This document shows positions 8,644 to 18,548 of a stretch of DNA of 64,000 nucleotides, piece after piece. Made by a program: the position numbers and the translations under genes. The notes below the pieces were generated by a model. That model did no database searches and was not told where the DNA came from. It worked only from the letters and a program-made list of their open reading frames with translations. Where the stretch lies: assembly GCA_002428485.1 (NCBI GenBank), contig DIWM01000010.1, positions 35,422 to 99,421 on the forward strand. The letters run 5' to 3'. The first letter of the stretch is position 1; each line of letters starts with the position of its first letter. Source of the stretch: Deltaproteobacteria bacterium UBA6106. Lineage in GTDB: Bacteria > Desulfobacterota > Syntrophorhabdia > Syntrophorhabdales > Syntrophorhabdaceae.

Positions 8644-9750
8644 ATGAAAGAAAAACGATTCACCCATGTTGTATTGTGCGTATTTGTTGCTGTAGCGTGC
8701 CTGTTCTTCGGAGATGGTTGTCAAAAGAAGGATGACAAAGCATCTGAGGAGAAGACGTATAATGTGATTGTCCGGGTATCAGAGAAACAGCCGTTGCGTC
8801 CTTTTATAGAAGCAACGGGGACGTTAAATCCTTACGAAGAAGTAAATATCGGTGCAGAGATAGACGGAATTATTAAGAGCGTGAAAGTCGATGAGGGTAC
8901 TGCGGTTACGAGAGGCATGCTTCTCGCGGCAATAGACGATATCGAATACTCCCACGAGGTTATCAGGGCAGAGGCATTTCTCAAGCAGACTGAAGCGTCG
9001 CTTGCCAATACAAAGATCGAATTCACAAGAAAAGAAGCCCTTTTCAAAGAACAGCTTGTAACCAGTCAGCAATTCGACGATGTATCTACGCGTCTGGCCC
9101 ATGCGGAATCTGAGGTTGAAAGGGCGAAGGCGGCCTTGATTATTGCAAAACAAAAGCTTTCAAAGACGAAGATATACTCACCCCTTGTTTCCCGGGTCAA
9201 GGAAAAAAAGGTGTCATCCGGTGATTTTGTAAAGGTTGGTACGTCTCTTTTCATCCTCATACAGCCTAATCCTCTCAAAGTTCGTTTTACCGTGCCGGAA
9301 AAAGATGTTGGGAAACTGAAGGTTGGTCAGGATGTGATATTGAAGGTTGATGCATTTCAGGATAAAGAGTTTAAAGGAAAAGTGAATATTGTTTTCCCGA
9401 GCCTTGAGGAAAAGACGCGAACACTGGCTGTAGAAGCGCTGGTCCCTAATTCTGATGGCATGTTAAAACCGGGTTTGTTCACGAAGGTGATATTATATAC
9501 GGGTGCCGCAAAAGACACTATAGTGGTTCCCGTAACAGCGCTACTCTATGAGGCTGAGAAAGTAAGGTTGTTCACTGTCAGCGGTGACAGGACAAAAGAG
9601 GTACGGGTAAAGATCGGGAGCAAGTATGGCGAGATGATGGAAATAATTGAAGGAATAAAGGAAGGGGAAAAGATCGTTGTTGCCGGCCAGCAGAGCCTTT
9701 CTGGAGGCGTAAAAGTAAGCGTGCAGGCGAGAGAGGGAACTAAACAGTGA
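8644..9750 (+). CDS. RND efflux periplasmic adaptor (membrane fusion protein)
   Basis: A 368-residue HlyD/AcrA-type adaptor. A hydrophobic signal segment (about 8-25) is followed by a possible lipidation Cys, though the lipobox is poor. The biotinyl-lipoyl half-motifs (ATGTLNPYEEVNIGAE...IDGIIKSVKVDEGTAV and KIYSPLVSRVKEKKVSSGDFVKVG) flank an alpha-helical hairpin at about 105-165. A beta-barrel and membrane-proximal domain follow. It links the TolC-like channel to the inner-membrane RND pump. Between its stop and the pump start lies a short 7-bp-period repeat. Confidence 0.92.
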   Translation: MKEKRFTHVVLCVFVAVACLFFGDGCQKKDDKASEEKTYNVIVRVSEKQPLRPFIEATGTLNPYEEVNIGAEIDGIIKSVKVDEGTAVTRGMLLAAIDDIEYSHEVIRAEAFLKQTEASLANTKIEFTRKEALFKEQLVTSQQFDDVSTRLAHAESEVERAKAALIIAKQKLSKTKIYSPLVSRVKEKKVSSGDFVKVGTSLFILIQPNPLKVRFTVPEKDVGKLKVGQDVILKVDAFQDKEFKGKVNIVFPSLEEKTRTLAVEALVPNSDGMLKPGLFTKVILYTGAAKDTIVVPVTALLYEAEKVRLFTVSGDRTKEVRVKIGSKYGEMMEIIEGIKEGEKIVVAGQQSLSGGVKVSVQAREGTKQ

Positions 9751-9785
9751 TAATAGCATATTGCGGATTAACAAAAAGATATCCA

Positions 9786-9813
9786 ACAATCGGCAATCGG
9801 CAATCAACAATCG
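9786..9813. repeat. 7-bp-period degenerate tandem repeat (GCAATCG type)
   Basis: Four consecutive heptamers of the form RCAATCR lie exactly in the gap between the adaptor and RND genes, ten bases before the RND start codon. Same period, different unit, as at the other heptamer sites in this window. Confidence 0.8.
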
Positions 9814-9822
9814 GGGTATAAA

Positions 9823-12800
9823 GTGTGGCTTTCTGATACGTCTGTTAAACGCCCTGTTTTTGCGACAATGCTGGTTATGGTCCTTGTTGTCCTGGGGGCT
9901 GTGAGTTACCCGAATATCGGAGTTGACCTCTTCCCGAAGATCGATCTGCCGATCGTTAATATCCGGACAACGCTTAAAGGCGCCAGCTCCGAGATCATGG
10001 ATATCGACGTCACGGACAAGATCGAGGAGGCGGTCAATACAATAAACGGAATTAAGACGATCACCTCCACAAGCACTGAAGGCGCATCAGTAATCTCCAT
10101 TGAGTTCGTGCTCGAAAGGGATATCGACCTTGCGGTACAGGACGTGCGCGAGAAGATCTCGATCATCAGGTCAAAGCTTCCCACCGACATAGATGAACCG
10201 ATCGTCGAGAAGGTGGACCCGGATGCAACGCCTGTCCTGTGGTTTGCCCTTCACGGCGAAAAATCTCCCCGGGACCTTTCCACGTACGCCAATGAGGTCC
10301 TGAAAGAGCAGTTCCAGAGGATCAACGGCGTAGGCGCGTTAAGGCTTTATGGGCTGCGTCTCAGGCAGGCAAGGATCTGGCTGGACAACGACAAGCTGCG
10401 GTCTTACGGGATTACCGCACAGGACGTGTCCGGAGCGCTCGCACGAGGAAATGTCGAGCTGCCGGGCGGATCCGTTGAGGGGAACACGAAAGAATACACA
10501 GTAAAGGTAAAAGGCGAATTTCCCACCATTCAGGATTTTAATAATCTCATCGTAGGTTACAGCAAAGGGGCTGCTGTAAAAATTAAAGACGTGGGGCGTG
10601 CCGAAGACGGGATGGAGGAAAAGCGTACCATTGCTCGCTTCAACGGGATGAACTCTGTGAACCTTGGCATCCAGAAACAGTCCGGCACAAATACCGTTGA
10701 GGTTGTAAGCAGGGTCAAGGATGAACTCAGGGCTATAAGAAAGACATTGCCTGCGGGGATGAACCTCTCCGTTGCCTTTGACCAGTCAGATTTTATAAAG
10801 CGGTCTATCAATGAAGTACAGCACCACCTCATATACGGAGGGATATTCGCTATCTTTGCGGTCCTGATCTTTTTAAGAAATATAAGGACAACGCTGATAA
10901 GCGCATTGGCAATACCGACTTCCGTCATTTCCACCTTTGCCATAATGAACGCCTTCGGGTTTACGTTCAACAATATGTCGATGCTTGCCCTCTCGCTTTC
11001 CATCGGCATTCTCATCGATGATGCGATCATCGTCATCGAGAACATTCACCGGCATATCGAAGAAGGAATGACGCCCAGGGAGGCTTCGTTTTTTGCCACA
11101 TCGGAGATAGGGCTCGCAGTTTCAGCGACAACACTTGCAATAATAGTGATATTTATTCCTGTTGCCTTCATGAAAGGGATAATAGGAAGGTTTTTCTTCC
11201 AGTTTGGCCTCACCGTCGTGTTTGCTGTTATGGTTTCGTGGTTCGTTTCATTCACTCTCACGCCCATGATGTCCTCGTTGTTCCTGAGGAAGCATGGGGA
11301 GGCCCGGGACAGTAAAACCGCTGGAAATACCCCCGGGTCTTTGTATGGCAGATTGGTCCGCCACCATTACCTGAAAAAGATATCCGATATGCTTGAGAGG
11401 GAATATGAGAGGTTGGAGGGGCAATACAGAACTGTTCTCGTATTTGCGCTCAACCACAGGAAGATGGTCCTTACTATTGCCGTTGTCGTATTTGTTCTCA
11501 GCCTTTCCATAACAAAGTTCATAGGCAAGGAATTTACCCCTTCAGAAGACCAGAGCAGGTTCGTCATCAGGCTGCAGACCCCTGTCGATTATTCGATCGA
11601 AGAAGTTGACCGTATGTGCAGAAGAGCTGAGGAGGTAGTGAGGAAAGTCCCTGAGGTGACCACGATCCTTTATTCGCAGGGCGGCGGAGCAACGAGGGAG
11701 CTCAACAGGGCGAACCTGATGATCAACCTGAAGCCGAAGTCTCAAAGAAAAAAGAACCAGGAACAGATCAAGGCAGAGATAAGAAGATCGTTGAAAAATG
11801 TGCCCGGGCTCAGGGCTTCTGTGGAGAATGTTTCCATGATAGGAGGAGGGCAGAGGCAGACGGCGATCCAATACAGCATAAGAGGGCTGGATCTTCAGGA
11901 CCTCGAAACGTATACACGCGACATCGTGAAGCAGTTCTCAAGACTTCCCGGCGTTGTCGATCTCGACACCTCCTTCGAGACAGGAAAACCTGAAGTGCGT
12001 GTATTTATTGACAGGGACAAGGCTGCCGATCTCGGGATCGATATTGCGACAGTTGCCGAGACGGTTAATTTTCTCATAGGCGGCGAGGTTGATGTCACCA
12101 AGTTCAAGGATGAAGCGAAGGGCAGGCGTTACGATGTCAGGGCGCGGCTGATACCCGGCAACAGGGTGAACCCTGACGACATTGGGAAGGTATACGTAAG
12201 GGCGAAGGACGGGAGGCTTGTACAGCTCGCAAATATTACGAGTTTTCAGGAAGGCGGAGGATCAAGCGTCATAAACAGGGTAGACAGGCAGAGGGCGATC
12301 ACGGTCTTTGCGAACCTCGAGAGGACGCCCCTTGGCAAAGCAAAAGATGAACTCGACAGAGTATCTGCCAACGTCCTTCCTTCGGGCTATTCAGGGCGGT
12401 ACAAGGGCCAGGCGGATGTGATGGCAGAGTCTTTCGGCTACCTGATGTTTGCCATGGGGCTCGGTATAATAATGGCGTACATGGTGCTTGCAGCGCAATT
12501 CGAAAGCTTTATCCATCCCTTCACTGTTCTGCTCTCTATGCCTTTTTCCTTTATAGGGGCCTTTGGAGCGTTGCTGATTTTCGGTAAAACGCTGAATATT
12601 TTCAGTTTCATAGGGCTTATCCTCCTTATGGGCCTTGTAAAGAAGAACGCCATCCTGCTCGTTGATTATACAAATGTGTTGAGAGGAAGGGGCATGTCAC
12701 GAAGAGACGCGCTTTTACAGGCAGGACCGGTAAGGCTCCGGCCCATACTCATGACTACCTTCGCGATGATATTGGGCATGATGCCCATAGCTATCGGGAT

Positions 12801-12984
12801 AGGGGAGGGCGCCGAAACCCGTTCGCCGATGGCGCTCGCGACGATAGGAGGTCTCCTCACCTCGCTTCTTCTCACGCTTGTTGTTATACCCGTTGCCTAT
12901 GATCTTTTTGATGAGCTGCAGGGGAAGATATTTAAGAAAAAAGTTGAAAGTTCGGAGTCCGGAGCTCTGGGCGAAAAGAAATGA
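9823..12984 (+). CDS. RND multidrug efflux permease (AcrB/HAE1-like)
   Basis: A 1053-residue inner-membrane RND pump of the hydrophobe/amphiphile family, with 12 predicted membrane helices and two large periplasmic loops. The proton-relay Asp pair is seen at 399-400 in GILIDDAIIVIENIHRH, and the relay Lys in LMGLVKKNAILLVDY. The opening (GTG start) WLSDTSVKRPVFATML is typical. The last residues, VESSESGALGEKK, are encoded by a 7-bp repeat tract, so the C-terminal tail is probably dispensable. The gene overlaps the following metallophosphoesterase by 4 bp (ATGA), implying translational coupling. Substrates unknown. Confidence 0.95.
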   Translation: MWLSDTSVKRPVFATMLVMVLVVLGAVSYPNIGVDLFPKIDLPIVNIRTTLKGASSEIMDIDVTDKIEEAVNTINGIKTITSTSTEGASVISIEFVLERDIDLAVQDVREKISIIRSKLPTDIDEPIVEKVDPDATPVLWFALHGEKSPRDLSTYANEVLKEQFQRINGVGALRLYGLRLRQARIWLDNDKLRSYGITAQDVSGALARGNVELPGGSVEGNTKEYTVKVKGEFPTIQDFNNLIVGYSKGAAVKIKDVGRAEDGMEEKRTIARFNGMNSVNLGIQKQSGTNTVEVVSRVKDELRAIRKTLPAGMNLSVAFDQSDFIKRSINEVQHHLIYGGIFAIFAVLIFLRNIRTTLISALAIPTSVISTFAIMNAFGFTFNNMSMLALSLSIGILIDDAIIVIENIHRHIEEGMTPREASFFATSEIGLAVSATTLAIIVIFIPVAFMKGIIGRFFFQFGLTVVFAVMVSWFVSFTLTPMMSSLFLRKHGEARDSKTAGNTPGSLYGRLVRHHYLKKISDMLEREYERLEGQYRTVLVFALNHRKMVLTIAVVVFVLSLSITKFIGKEFTPSEDQSRFVIRLQTPVDYSIEEVDRMCRRAEEVVRKVPEVTTILYSQGGGATRELNRANLMINLKPKSQRKKNQEQIKAEIRRSLKNVPGLRASVENVSMIGGGQRQTAIQYSIRGLDLQDLETYTRDIVKQFSRLPGVVDLDTSFETGKPEVRVFIDRDKAADLGIDIATVAETVNFLIGGEVDVTKFKDEAKGRRYDVRARLIPGNRVNPDDIGKVYVRAKDGRLVQLANITSFQEGGGSSVINRVDRQRAITVFANLERTPLGKAKDELDRVSANVLPSGYSGRYKGQADVMAESFGYLMFAMGLGIIMAYMVLAAQFESFIHPFTVLLSMPFSFIGAFGALLIFGKTLNIFSFIGLILLMGLVKKNAILLVDYTNVLRGRGMSRRDALLQAGPVRLRPILMTTFAMILGMMPIAIGIGEGAETRSPMALATIGGLLTSLLLTLVVIPVAYDLFDELQGKIFKKKVESSESGALGEKK
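12943..12970. repeat. 7-bp-period repeat inside the RND 3' end
   Basis: Four heptamers (GTTGAAA, GTTCGGA, GTCCGGA, then a diverged copy) lie within the last 42 bp of the RND coding sequence and encode part of its tail. Confidence 0.65.
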
Positions 12985-14123
12985 CGCTCTTTCTGATTAC
13001 CTTTGTCCTACTTTACGGTACGCTCCATCTGTATCTGTTCGTAAAGCTCCAGTACGCTTTTCACCTCAAACCTGTTTTGTGCGTCGCTGTTGCCTTTTTC
13101 ATGGCGATAATGACATGTGCGCCTTTTGCGGTGCGCCTCGCGGAAAGGGCGGGCCATGAGCAGCTTGCGCGCATCATGGCTTACGCAGGCTATACGTGGA
13201 TGGGCGTCCTTTTCTTCTTTTTCTCATTATCCATCTGCATCGATATTCTCCGTATGATCACCCATGTTTCCGGCCTTGCACTGAAAAAAGATTTTTCTTA
13301 TTTCACTTCAGCTTATAAGCTGTTTTTCATAGTACCCATGGCATACGCACTCATGGCATCGGCATACGGTTATTGGGAGGCGAAGAATGTAACTATTGAA
13401 AAAGTAATCATAAAGACTCCGAAGATCGCGGAGCATACCGGAAAGATTACGGTCGCACAGATTTCCGATGTACACCTCGGCCTTATTGTCAGGGAGGGGA
13501 GGTTAAAGGGCATTATCGACGCTGTCAGAAAGATAAACCCCGACATTCTCGTTTCCACAGGCGACCTGGTAGACGGACAGATAGACGGACTGAACGGGCT
13601 TATAGGAATGCTTGATGAGATCAAGCCGCAATACGGAAAGTTCGCCGTGACGGGCAATCACGAGTTCTATGCCGGCATTAAAAAATCCCTCGATTTTACG
13701 CAAAAAGCAGGGTTTAGGATATTAAGGGGGGATGGGGTAACCGTCGGTGGGGTTATCAATATTGCCGGTGTTGATGATATTGCCGGACTGCCTTTTAACT
13801 ATGTTGAGATCCCTGAAAGGTTACTGCTTTCAAGGCTTCCGCAAAACCTTTTCACGATTCTCCTGAAGCACCATCCTGTTGTTGATGAAAACGCGGCGGG
13901 CCTGTTCGACCTGCAGCTCTCAGGCCACACGCACAAAGGTCAGATCTTTCCTTTCAGGTTTATAACAAAATTCTTTTTCCCCATGTACGCGGGATATCAC
14001 AGCTTACCGAAGGGGTCGAAGCTTTACGTTAACAGGGGTTCAGGGACATGGGGACCGCCGATACGTTTTCTGACGCCGCCCGAGGTAACGGTAATCGAAC
14101 TACAACATGGAAGACAAGAATGA
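12981..14123 (+). CDS. Membrane-anchored metallophosphoesterase
   Basis: A 380-residue protein. The first ~140 residues contain about four hydrophobic helices. A calcineurin-like phosphoesterase domain follows with all five metal/catalytic blocks: QISDVHLG, STGDLVDG, GNHEFY, LKHHP and SGHTHKGQ. It belongs to the YkuE-type group of dinuclear metal phosphoesterases; the substrate (phospholipid, nucleotide or phosphoprotein) cannot be told. Start and stop overlap the RND gene by 4 bp, so it is co-expressed with the efflux pump, although a functional link is not obvious. A two-arm heptamer repeat follows its stop codon. Confidence 0.88.
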   Translation: MTLFLITFVLLYGTLHLYLFVKLQYAFHLKPVLCVAVAFFMAIMTCAPFAVRLAERAGHEQLARIMAYAGYTWMGVLFFFFSLSICIDILRMITHVSGLALKKDFSYFTSAYKLFFIVPMAYALMASAYGYWEAKNVTIEKVIIKTPKIAEHTGKITVAQISDVHLGLIVREGRLKGIIDAVRKINPDILVSTGDLVDGQIDGLNGLIGMLDEIKPQYGKFAVTGNHEFYAGIKKSLDFTQKAGFRILRGDGVTVGGVINIAGVDDIAGLPFNYVEIPERLLLSRLPQNLFTILLKHHPVVDENAAGLFDLQLSGHTHKGQIFPFRFITKFFFPMYAGYHSLPKGSKLYVNRGSGTWGPPIRFLTPPEVTVIELQHGRQE

Positions 14124-14126
14124 ATC

Positions 14127-14203
14127 CGTAAGTCGTCAGGCGTGAGGCGTAAGGGGTTTAATCTCCCCATCATGCATTTACACTATCAGCCATTAGCCGC
14201 TTA
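14127..14203. repeat. Two-arm 7-bp-period repeat (CGTAAGG / CCATTAG types)
   Basis: The left arm has four to five heptamers around CGTGAGG ending in GGTTTAA. After a 21-bp core the right arm has CTATCAG and CCATTAG-type units. The same two unit types recur at 29902-30020, 31626-31690 and 41972-42150, so this is a recurring composite element. Confidence 0.75.
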
Positions 14204-14274
14204 AATATTTGTCTATTCCACACCAAGTGTGTATATTATTATGACGGTTTTGACCGTCGTGAGGATCTATAATT

Positions 14275-17200
14275 ATGGAAGAAAAGCGGACAGACTGGCA
14301 GTCGACGGCCTTGCAGGTGAACCTCGAAAGGACTGCCGCAGTTGTTGAGATACCGGAAGAATACCAGATCCTTCTCGAAGTGGCAAAAGATCACTACGGA
14401 GTCCTTAAACGCACCAGGGAGCTTCTCACAGAAATGCACCACCCGTATGTTAACTGGGAATATGTCTTAACGCAGCTCAAGACGATCTCTATCGGAGATT
14501 TTTATGACTTTAATAATCACAAGGACGGCCTTGAGGCGCTGAAAATGCTTAGCGGGATCTACGTCCGCGTCATCTCATCGACAGCGTCAGAAGATATCCG
14601 GGATGATGCGGTGCGGTATCTCTTTGAATATATGAACATGATGTTTACGCACAGCGAAGAGTTTCTGGAAAGAAACCTGTCGTTGCTCCCGGCCATTTTT
14701 GATCCGCTTTTGAAGATTGCCTGCGCCGGCGGCTTTTTATTAAAAAAAAGTTCAAGCTATTTCAAGACGATCCTGCCTTTTGCCGACGAACATGACACCT
14801 ATTTCAGGACAGGCTCCTTTGAATTGTTGCTTTACAATGTTTTTCATACAACATACGAATTCTGGCTTACGCAGCCTGACCCTAAGCGCTGGTTGCCGGA
14901 CGGCAGCGGCTCACGCGAAATGGCTGATCTGTACCGCAGGCTTGTCGGCCCCCTTACGCACGAAAACATCTCCTTACTGAGCGGGGAACTCGAGAAGCTG
15001 CATGGCAGAAGAAACGTGGATGCAAAAGATATATTCAAGGCGTACAACGCTATGCCGGATTTTTTCCAGATAGTGAATGCCTATTCCGCTGTTGCCGATG
15101 AGCTTGAAAAAAGGGAAGTTTTTGCCGGGAGGCATTATCTCATCAAGCTTGATTTTCTCTTTAACGTAATGAATGTCAACGGCCTTTCGGACATACACAA
15201 CAACACCCTGCTTGAGATCAACCGTTGTCTTGGAAAGGTCTTCAGGGAGGAAAGCAGCCACAACCTCCATGATTTTGTCAGAAGGGTGTTCCTTTTACTG
15301 AAAAAGAATGTCACCGCGCACCAGCATCAGGCGACCATAATTGATTGCATAACGACATTCGCGAAAGGCGTCTTCGAACAGAACAGCCATTCGCTTGTAG
15401 ACACCTTTATAGACGAACTTATAGCATTTGGATTTCAGTCTCCGGATGTAAAAGGATCAAACACTGAGTGGCAGGTGCAGGCAAATCCTGCGCACATAAA
15501 GAATATAAGGGCGTGGCTGGAGATCGTTTCGTTGAAGCCGAGATGGACCAAGAGGCTCCTGTCGGCGTTTATTATAAACCTGAAGCTGCAAGGTGTTTTT
15601 GTCAAGGATACCGACCTTCTGCAGAGAGACATCTCTTCCCTGCTGAATGCTGATATAGCGCCTGCCTACAATCTGGTGAAGCAGCTCCTGAGGATATTTC
15701 CCGTCTATTTCACGGAGATTGGCGCAGAAGGAGAGCTAAGGGACACATCGACAAAAGTGGATGAGCTTACAATGAGGAACGATAAGCTGGTTTATTTTCT
15801 CCGGAAACAGTCGCACGTGGAGAGCAACAGCCTCCTCGTGCCCTTTGTTGAAGATATATTCCGCTACTGGTATTCCGGAGACAGGGAGTATGTGAAGAGG
15901 CATCTGCCCGGAGAAGTATTTGAGGAGGTACATAACGGCGGAGAGTATTTCGACGGAATGCATAAGATATTGATTAAGCTTCTTTCAAAAGTGAATGACG
16001 ATGTCTGCGGTTTTCTCGAATGGGATATGCAAAAGATCAAAGATGAGCTTCATCAGGTCAGCGGAGTATCCGACAGGGACAAAGAGCGTGCATCACTCAT
16101 GATACGGCTCTATCAACTTTTGTTCAAAAAATATAACTATCAACCCATTGACCTTCTGCAGGATCTGGAAGCTTCCTGTATGCTTGAACTGTCAAAGATC
16201 AGGGGGTTACGGTATGCCCTGAAGAATAAAAATATCTACCGCGCCCTTGTTATCATGATGGAACTGCTCTCAACCCTGAAGGAGAAGATACTTTCCCCGG
16301 GGGAGATTGCCCCCTTTGAAAATATCTATTACAAAAGGCACATTGCTGCAGGCATTCCATCGATGTACGGAACTTACAGGGAAGAAAAGTTTGAAGCGAT
16401 GGGGCTGGCCTTCCGCCTTGAGAATTTTGCCGGTGTTCTGTTCCAAAAACTCGTTGAATCCCTGAATCTCAAGTTTATAACAAAGAGTACCCTTACCCGG
16501 ATCCACGAATATCTATGGGTCTATGCAAAAGCGCTTGAGCTTGAAGGGATCGCGACGAAAGGCCTTGTCTCAAAGATGAAGTATATCTCAAGCGCGTTGC
16601 AAGTAAGGCAGTTTTCCATCGATCAGTATATCGATATCTTCCAGTTCATTGAAAAAGGTATACAGGACATCATTCGCGATTATTACATTGATGCGCACCG
16701 TAACAACCTGTCAATAATCATAAAACAAATGCTCCAGAAGGATGGCAGGACAAAAAGAAGTTCAGAAACAACAAACGATGAAGAGCAGATTTACCAGCAC
16801 TCGGAAAATTTTATACGTTCCATGATATCATCAGCATTCGGGCTCCAGGTGCTCGATAATTTTGTGAATGACATTATCAGGACATTGAGCGCTGAACTTG
16901 AGAAATTCAAGAACAACAAACAGATCCTCAAGCTTGTAATGGCATATATCCCGGAGCTTGCCATATCGCCTATCCACAAGAGAAATAAAAAAATGGATAA
17001 TCAGATACTGATCGGCAATAAGGGCTATTTTTTGAAGCAGCTGGTGTCCTTTGATTTTCCGGTGCCTCCCGGTTTTATAATCACGACGGAGGTTTTCAGG
17101 GGGTATGACGCAGTCATTGCTTACAAATATATTTTCAAGGATTTGAGCCTCAGGATTTATGATGAGGTGGTTGAGCTGGAAAGGCTCACGGGGCGGAAGT

Positions 17201-18492
17201 TCGGAGATCCTGAAAACCCCCTTCTCCTGTCCGTGAGGAGCGGAGCTACGATTTCCCTTCCGGGCATGATGCACTCCTTTCTCAACGTCGGCATCAACGA
17301 GGCGATCGCGGAAGGCCTGGGAAGAAAAAAGCATTACAGGTGGGCTGCATGGGATTCTTACAGGAGGTTTCTGCAGACCTGGGGGATGTTCAAAGGGCTT
17401 GAAAGAAATGTTTTCGATGAGGTCATTAATAACTTCAAACAGCAGTACAACGTGACGCGAAAGATACATTTTAACTCCGCACAGATGAAACAGCTTGCGC
17501 TTTCCTATAAAGAGGCAATAAGGCAGCGAAACGTGGAGATTCCCGATGATCCTGCCGAACAGCTGCAGCAGGCCATCCTGCAGGTATTTGATTCGTGGTA
17601 CTCTGAGCAGGCAAAGACATACCGCCACCAGATGCACCTTTCTGATGAGTGGGGAACTGCTGTTATAGTGCAATCGATGGTGTTCGGCAATCTCGACGAG
17701 AATTCAGGATCAGGGGTGATCTTTACAAGGGATCCCAAAGGATCATCGGCGAATATTGCCTTATACGGAGATTTTATCTTCGGTGTGCAGGGCGACGATA
17801 TCGTATCAGGGCTTGTAGGGACGTTTCCGATTTCAGAAAAACAACGAATGGCCGAGAGAAGCGATTCCGACGTCTCACTGGAGAAGAATTTTCCTGATAT
17901 TTACCATGAGTTGATACGGCTCGTTGAGGTGCTTATCTATGAAAAGGGATTCAACCACCAGGAGATAGAGTTCACCTTTGAAAACGCAACAAAAAGGGGA
18001 CTTTATATCCTGCAGACGCGGGATATGATCCAAAGGGAAACAAAAAAAAGAAAGCTGTTTAAAGAGACCCAGGAGCTTTTAAGCTCTTTTCTCGGCTCCG
18101 GGATAGGTGTAAGCGGAGGGGCCCTATGCGGAAGGGCTGTATTTTCAGAGGATGAAATCCGTCATTTTCGTTCAAAGGAACCTGATACCCCGCTTATATT
18201 GGTAAGGCCTGATACTGTTCCGGATGATGTCGGCGTCCTCCTGCAGGTCGAAGGACTTCTTACTGCAAGAGGGGGAGGGACCTCCCATGCAGCGGTGACG
18301 ATACCTCAATTGCGAAAGGTCGGCGTTGTCGGGTTTGGAAAACTGAAAGTCTATGAATCTGAAGGCTTTTGCACCGTATACAATAAAAAGATAGCCGGCG
18401 GAGATTTCATTTGTATTGATGGATGGAGCGGCGCCGTGTATTACGGCCGTCATGAAAGTGACACAGAAGCATCGTACCGGATAGGAATATAA
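14275..18492 (+). CDS. PEP/pyruvate-binding-domain protein, dikinase-like, no PEP barrel
   Basis: A 1405-residue protein. Residues 1 to about 905 are a long, mainly helical region that I do not recognise. From about 912 (GNKGYFLKQLVSFDFPVPPGF) it carries a pyruvate phosphate dikinase-type ATP-grasp domain, including SVRSGATISLPGMMHSF near residue 985, GVIFTRDP and the closing QTRDM. A phosphohistidine swivel domain follows with GGGTSHAAV; the catalytic His is residue 1338. The protein then stops: the PEP/pyruvate TIM barrel of true PPDK or PEP synthase is absent. The ATP-grasp then His order matches phosphotransferases such as rifampin phosphotransferase, where a third domain holds the acceptor. 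Here the 900-residue N-terminus may do so. Single gene, convergent with a GAPDH. Confidence 0.85.
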   Translation: MEEKRTDWQSTALQVNLERTAAVVEIPEEYQILLEVAKDHYGVLKRTRELLTEMHHPYVNWEYVLTQLKTISIGDFYDFNNHKDGLEALKMLSGIYVRVISSTASEDIRDDAVRYLFEYMNMMFTHSEEFLERNLSLLPAIFDPLLKIACAGGFLLKKSSSYFKTILPFADEHDTYFRTGSFELLLYNVFHTTYEFWLTQPDPKRWLPDGSGSREMADLYRRLVGPLTHENISLLSGELEKLHGRRNVDAKDIFKAYNAMPDFFQIVNAYSAVADELEKREVFAGRHYLIKLDFLFNVMNVNGLSDIHNNTLLEINRCLGKVFREESSHNLHDFVRRVFLLLKKNVTAHQHQATIIDCITTFAKGVFEQNSHSLVDTFIDELIAFGFQSPDVKGSNTEWQVQANPAHIKNIRAWLEIVSLKPRWTKRLLSAFIINLKLQGVFVKDTDLLQRDISSLLNADIAPAYNLVKQLLRIFPVYFTEIGAEGELRDTSTKVDELTMRNDKLVYFLRKQSHVESNSLLVPFVEDIFRYWYSGDREYVKRHLPGEVFEEVHNGGEYFDGMHKILIKLLSKVNDDVCGFLEWDMQKIKDELHQVSGVSDRDKERASLMIRLYQLLFKKYNYQPIDLLQDLEASCMLELSKIRGLRYALKNKNIYRALVIMMELLSTLKEKILSPGEIAPFENIYYKRHIAAGIPSMYGTYREEKFEAMGLAFRLENFAGVLFQKLVESLNLKFITKSTLTRIHEYLWVYAKALELEGIATKGLVSKMKYISSALQVRQFSIDQYIDIFQFIEKGIQDIIRDYYIDAHRNNLSIIIKQMLQKDGRTKRSSETTNDEEQIYQHSENFIRSMISSAFGLQVLDNFVNDIIRTLSAELEKFKNNKQILKLVMAYIPELAISPIHKRNKKMDNQILIGNKGYFLKQLVSFDFPVPPGFIITTEVFRGYDAVIAYKYIFKDLSLRIYDEVVELERLTGRKFGDPENPLLLSVRSGATISLPGMMHSFLNVGINEAIAEGLGRKKHYRWAAWDSYRRFLQTWGMFKGLERNVFDEVINNFKQQYNVTRKIHFNSAQMKQLALSYKEAIRQRNVEIPDDPAEQLQQAILQVFDSWYSEQAKTYRHQMHLSDEWGTAVIVQSMVFGNLDENSGSGVIFTRDPKGSSANIALYGDFIFGVQGDDIVSGLVGTFPISEKQRMAERSDSDVSLEKNFPDIYHELIRLVEVLIYEKGFNHQEIEFTFENATKRGLYILQTRDMIQRETKKRKLFKETQELLSSFLGSGIGVSGGALCGRAVFSEDEIRHFRSKEPDTPLILVRPDTVPDDVGVLLQVEGLLTARGGGTSHAAVTIPQLRKVGVVGFGKLKVYESEGFCTVYNKKIAGGDFICIDGWSGAVYYGRHESDTEASYRIGI

Positions 18493-18505
18493 AACAGACC
18501 AAAAT

Positions 18506-18547
18506 ACGTAATTCGTATATCGAATATCGTATATCGAAATTCTAAAT
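18506..18547. repeat. 7-bp-period repeat (TCGTATA type)
   Basis: Six heptamers (ACGTAAT, then TCGTATA/TCGAATA variants, then TCTAAAT) fill the gap between the convergent dikinase-like and GAPDH genes, ending two bases before the GAPDH stop. Confidence 0.8.
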
Positions 18548-18548
18548 G

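Noticed and set aside
16831..17673. 280-codon minus-strand frame inside the dikinase-like gene
   Set aside because: Covers the conserved ATP-grasp domain on the other strand; no supporting features.
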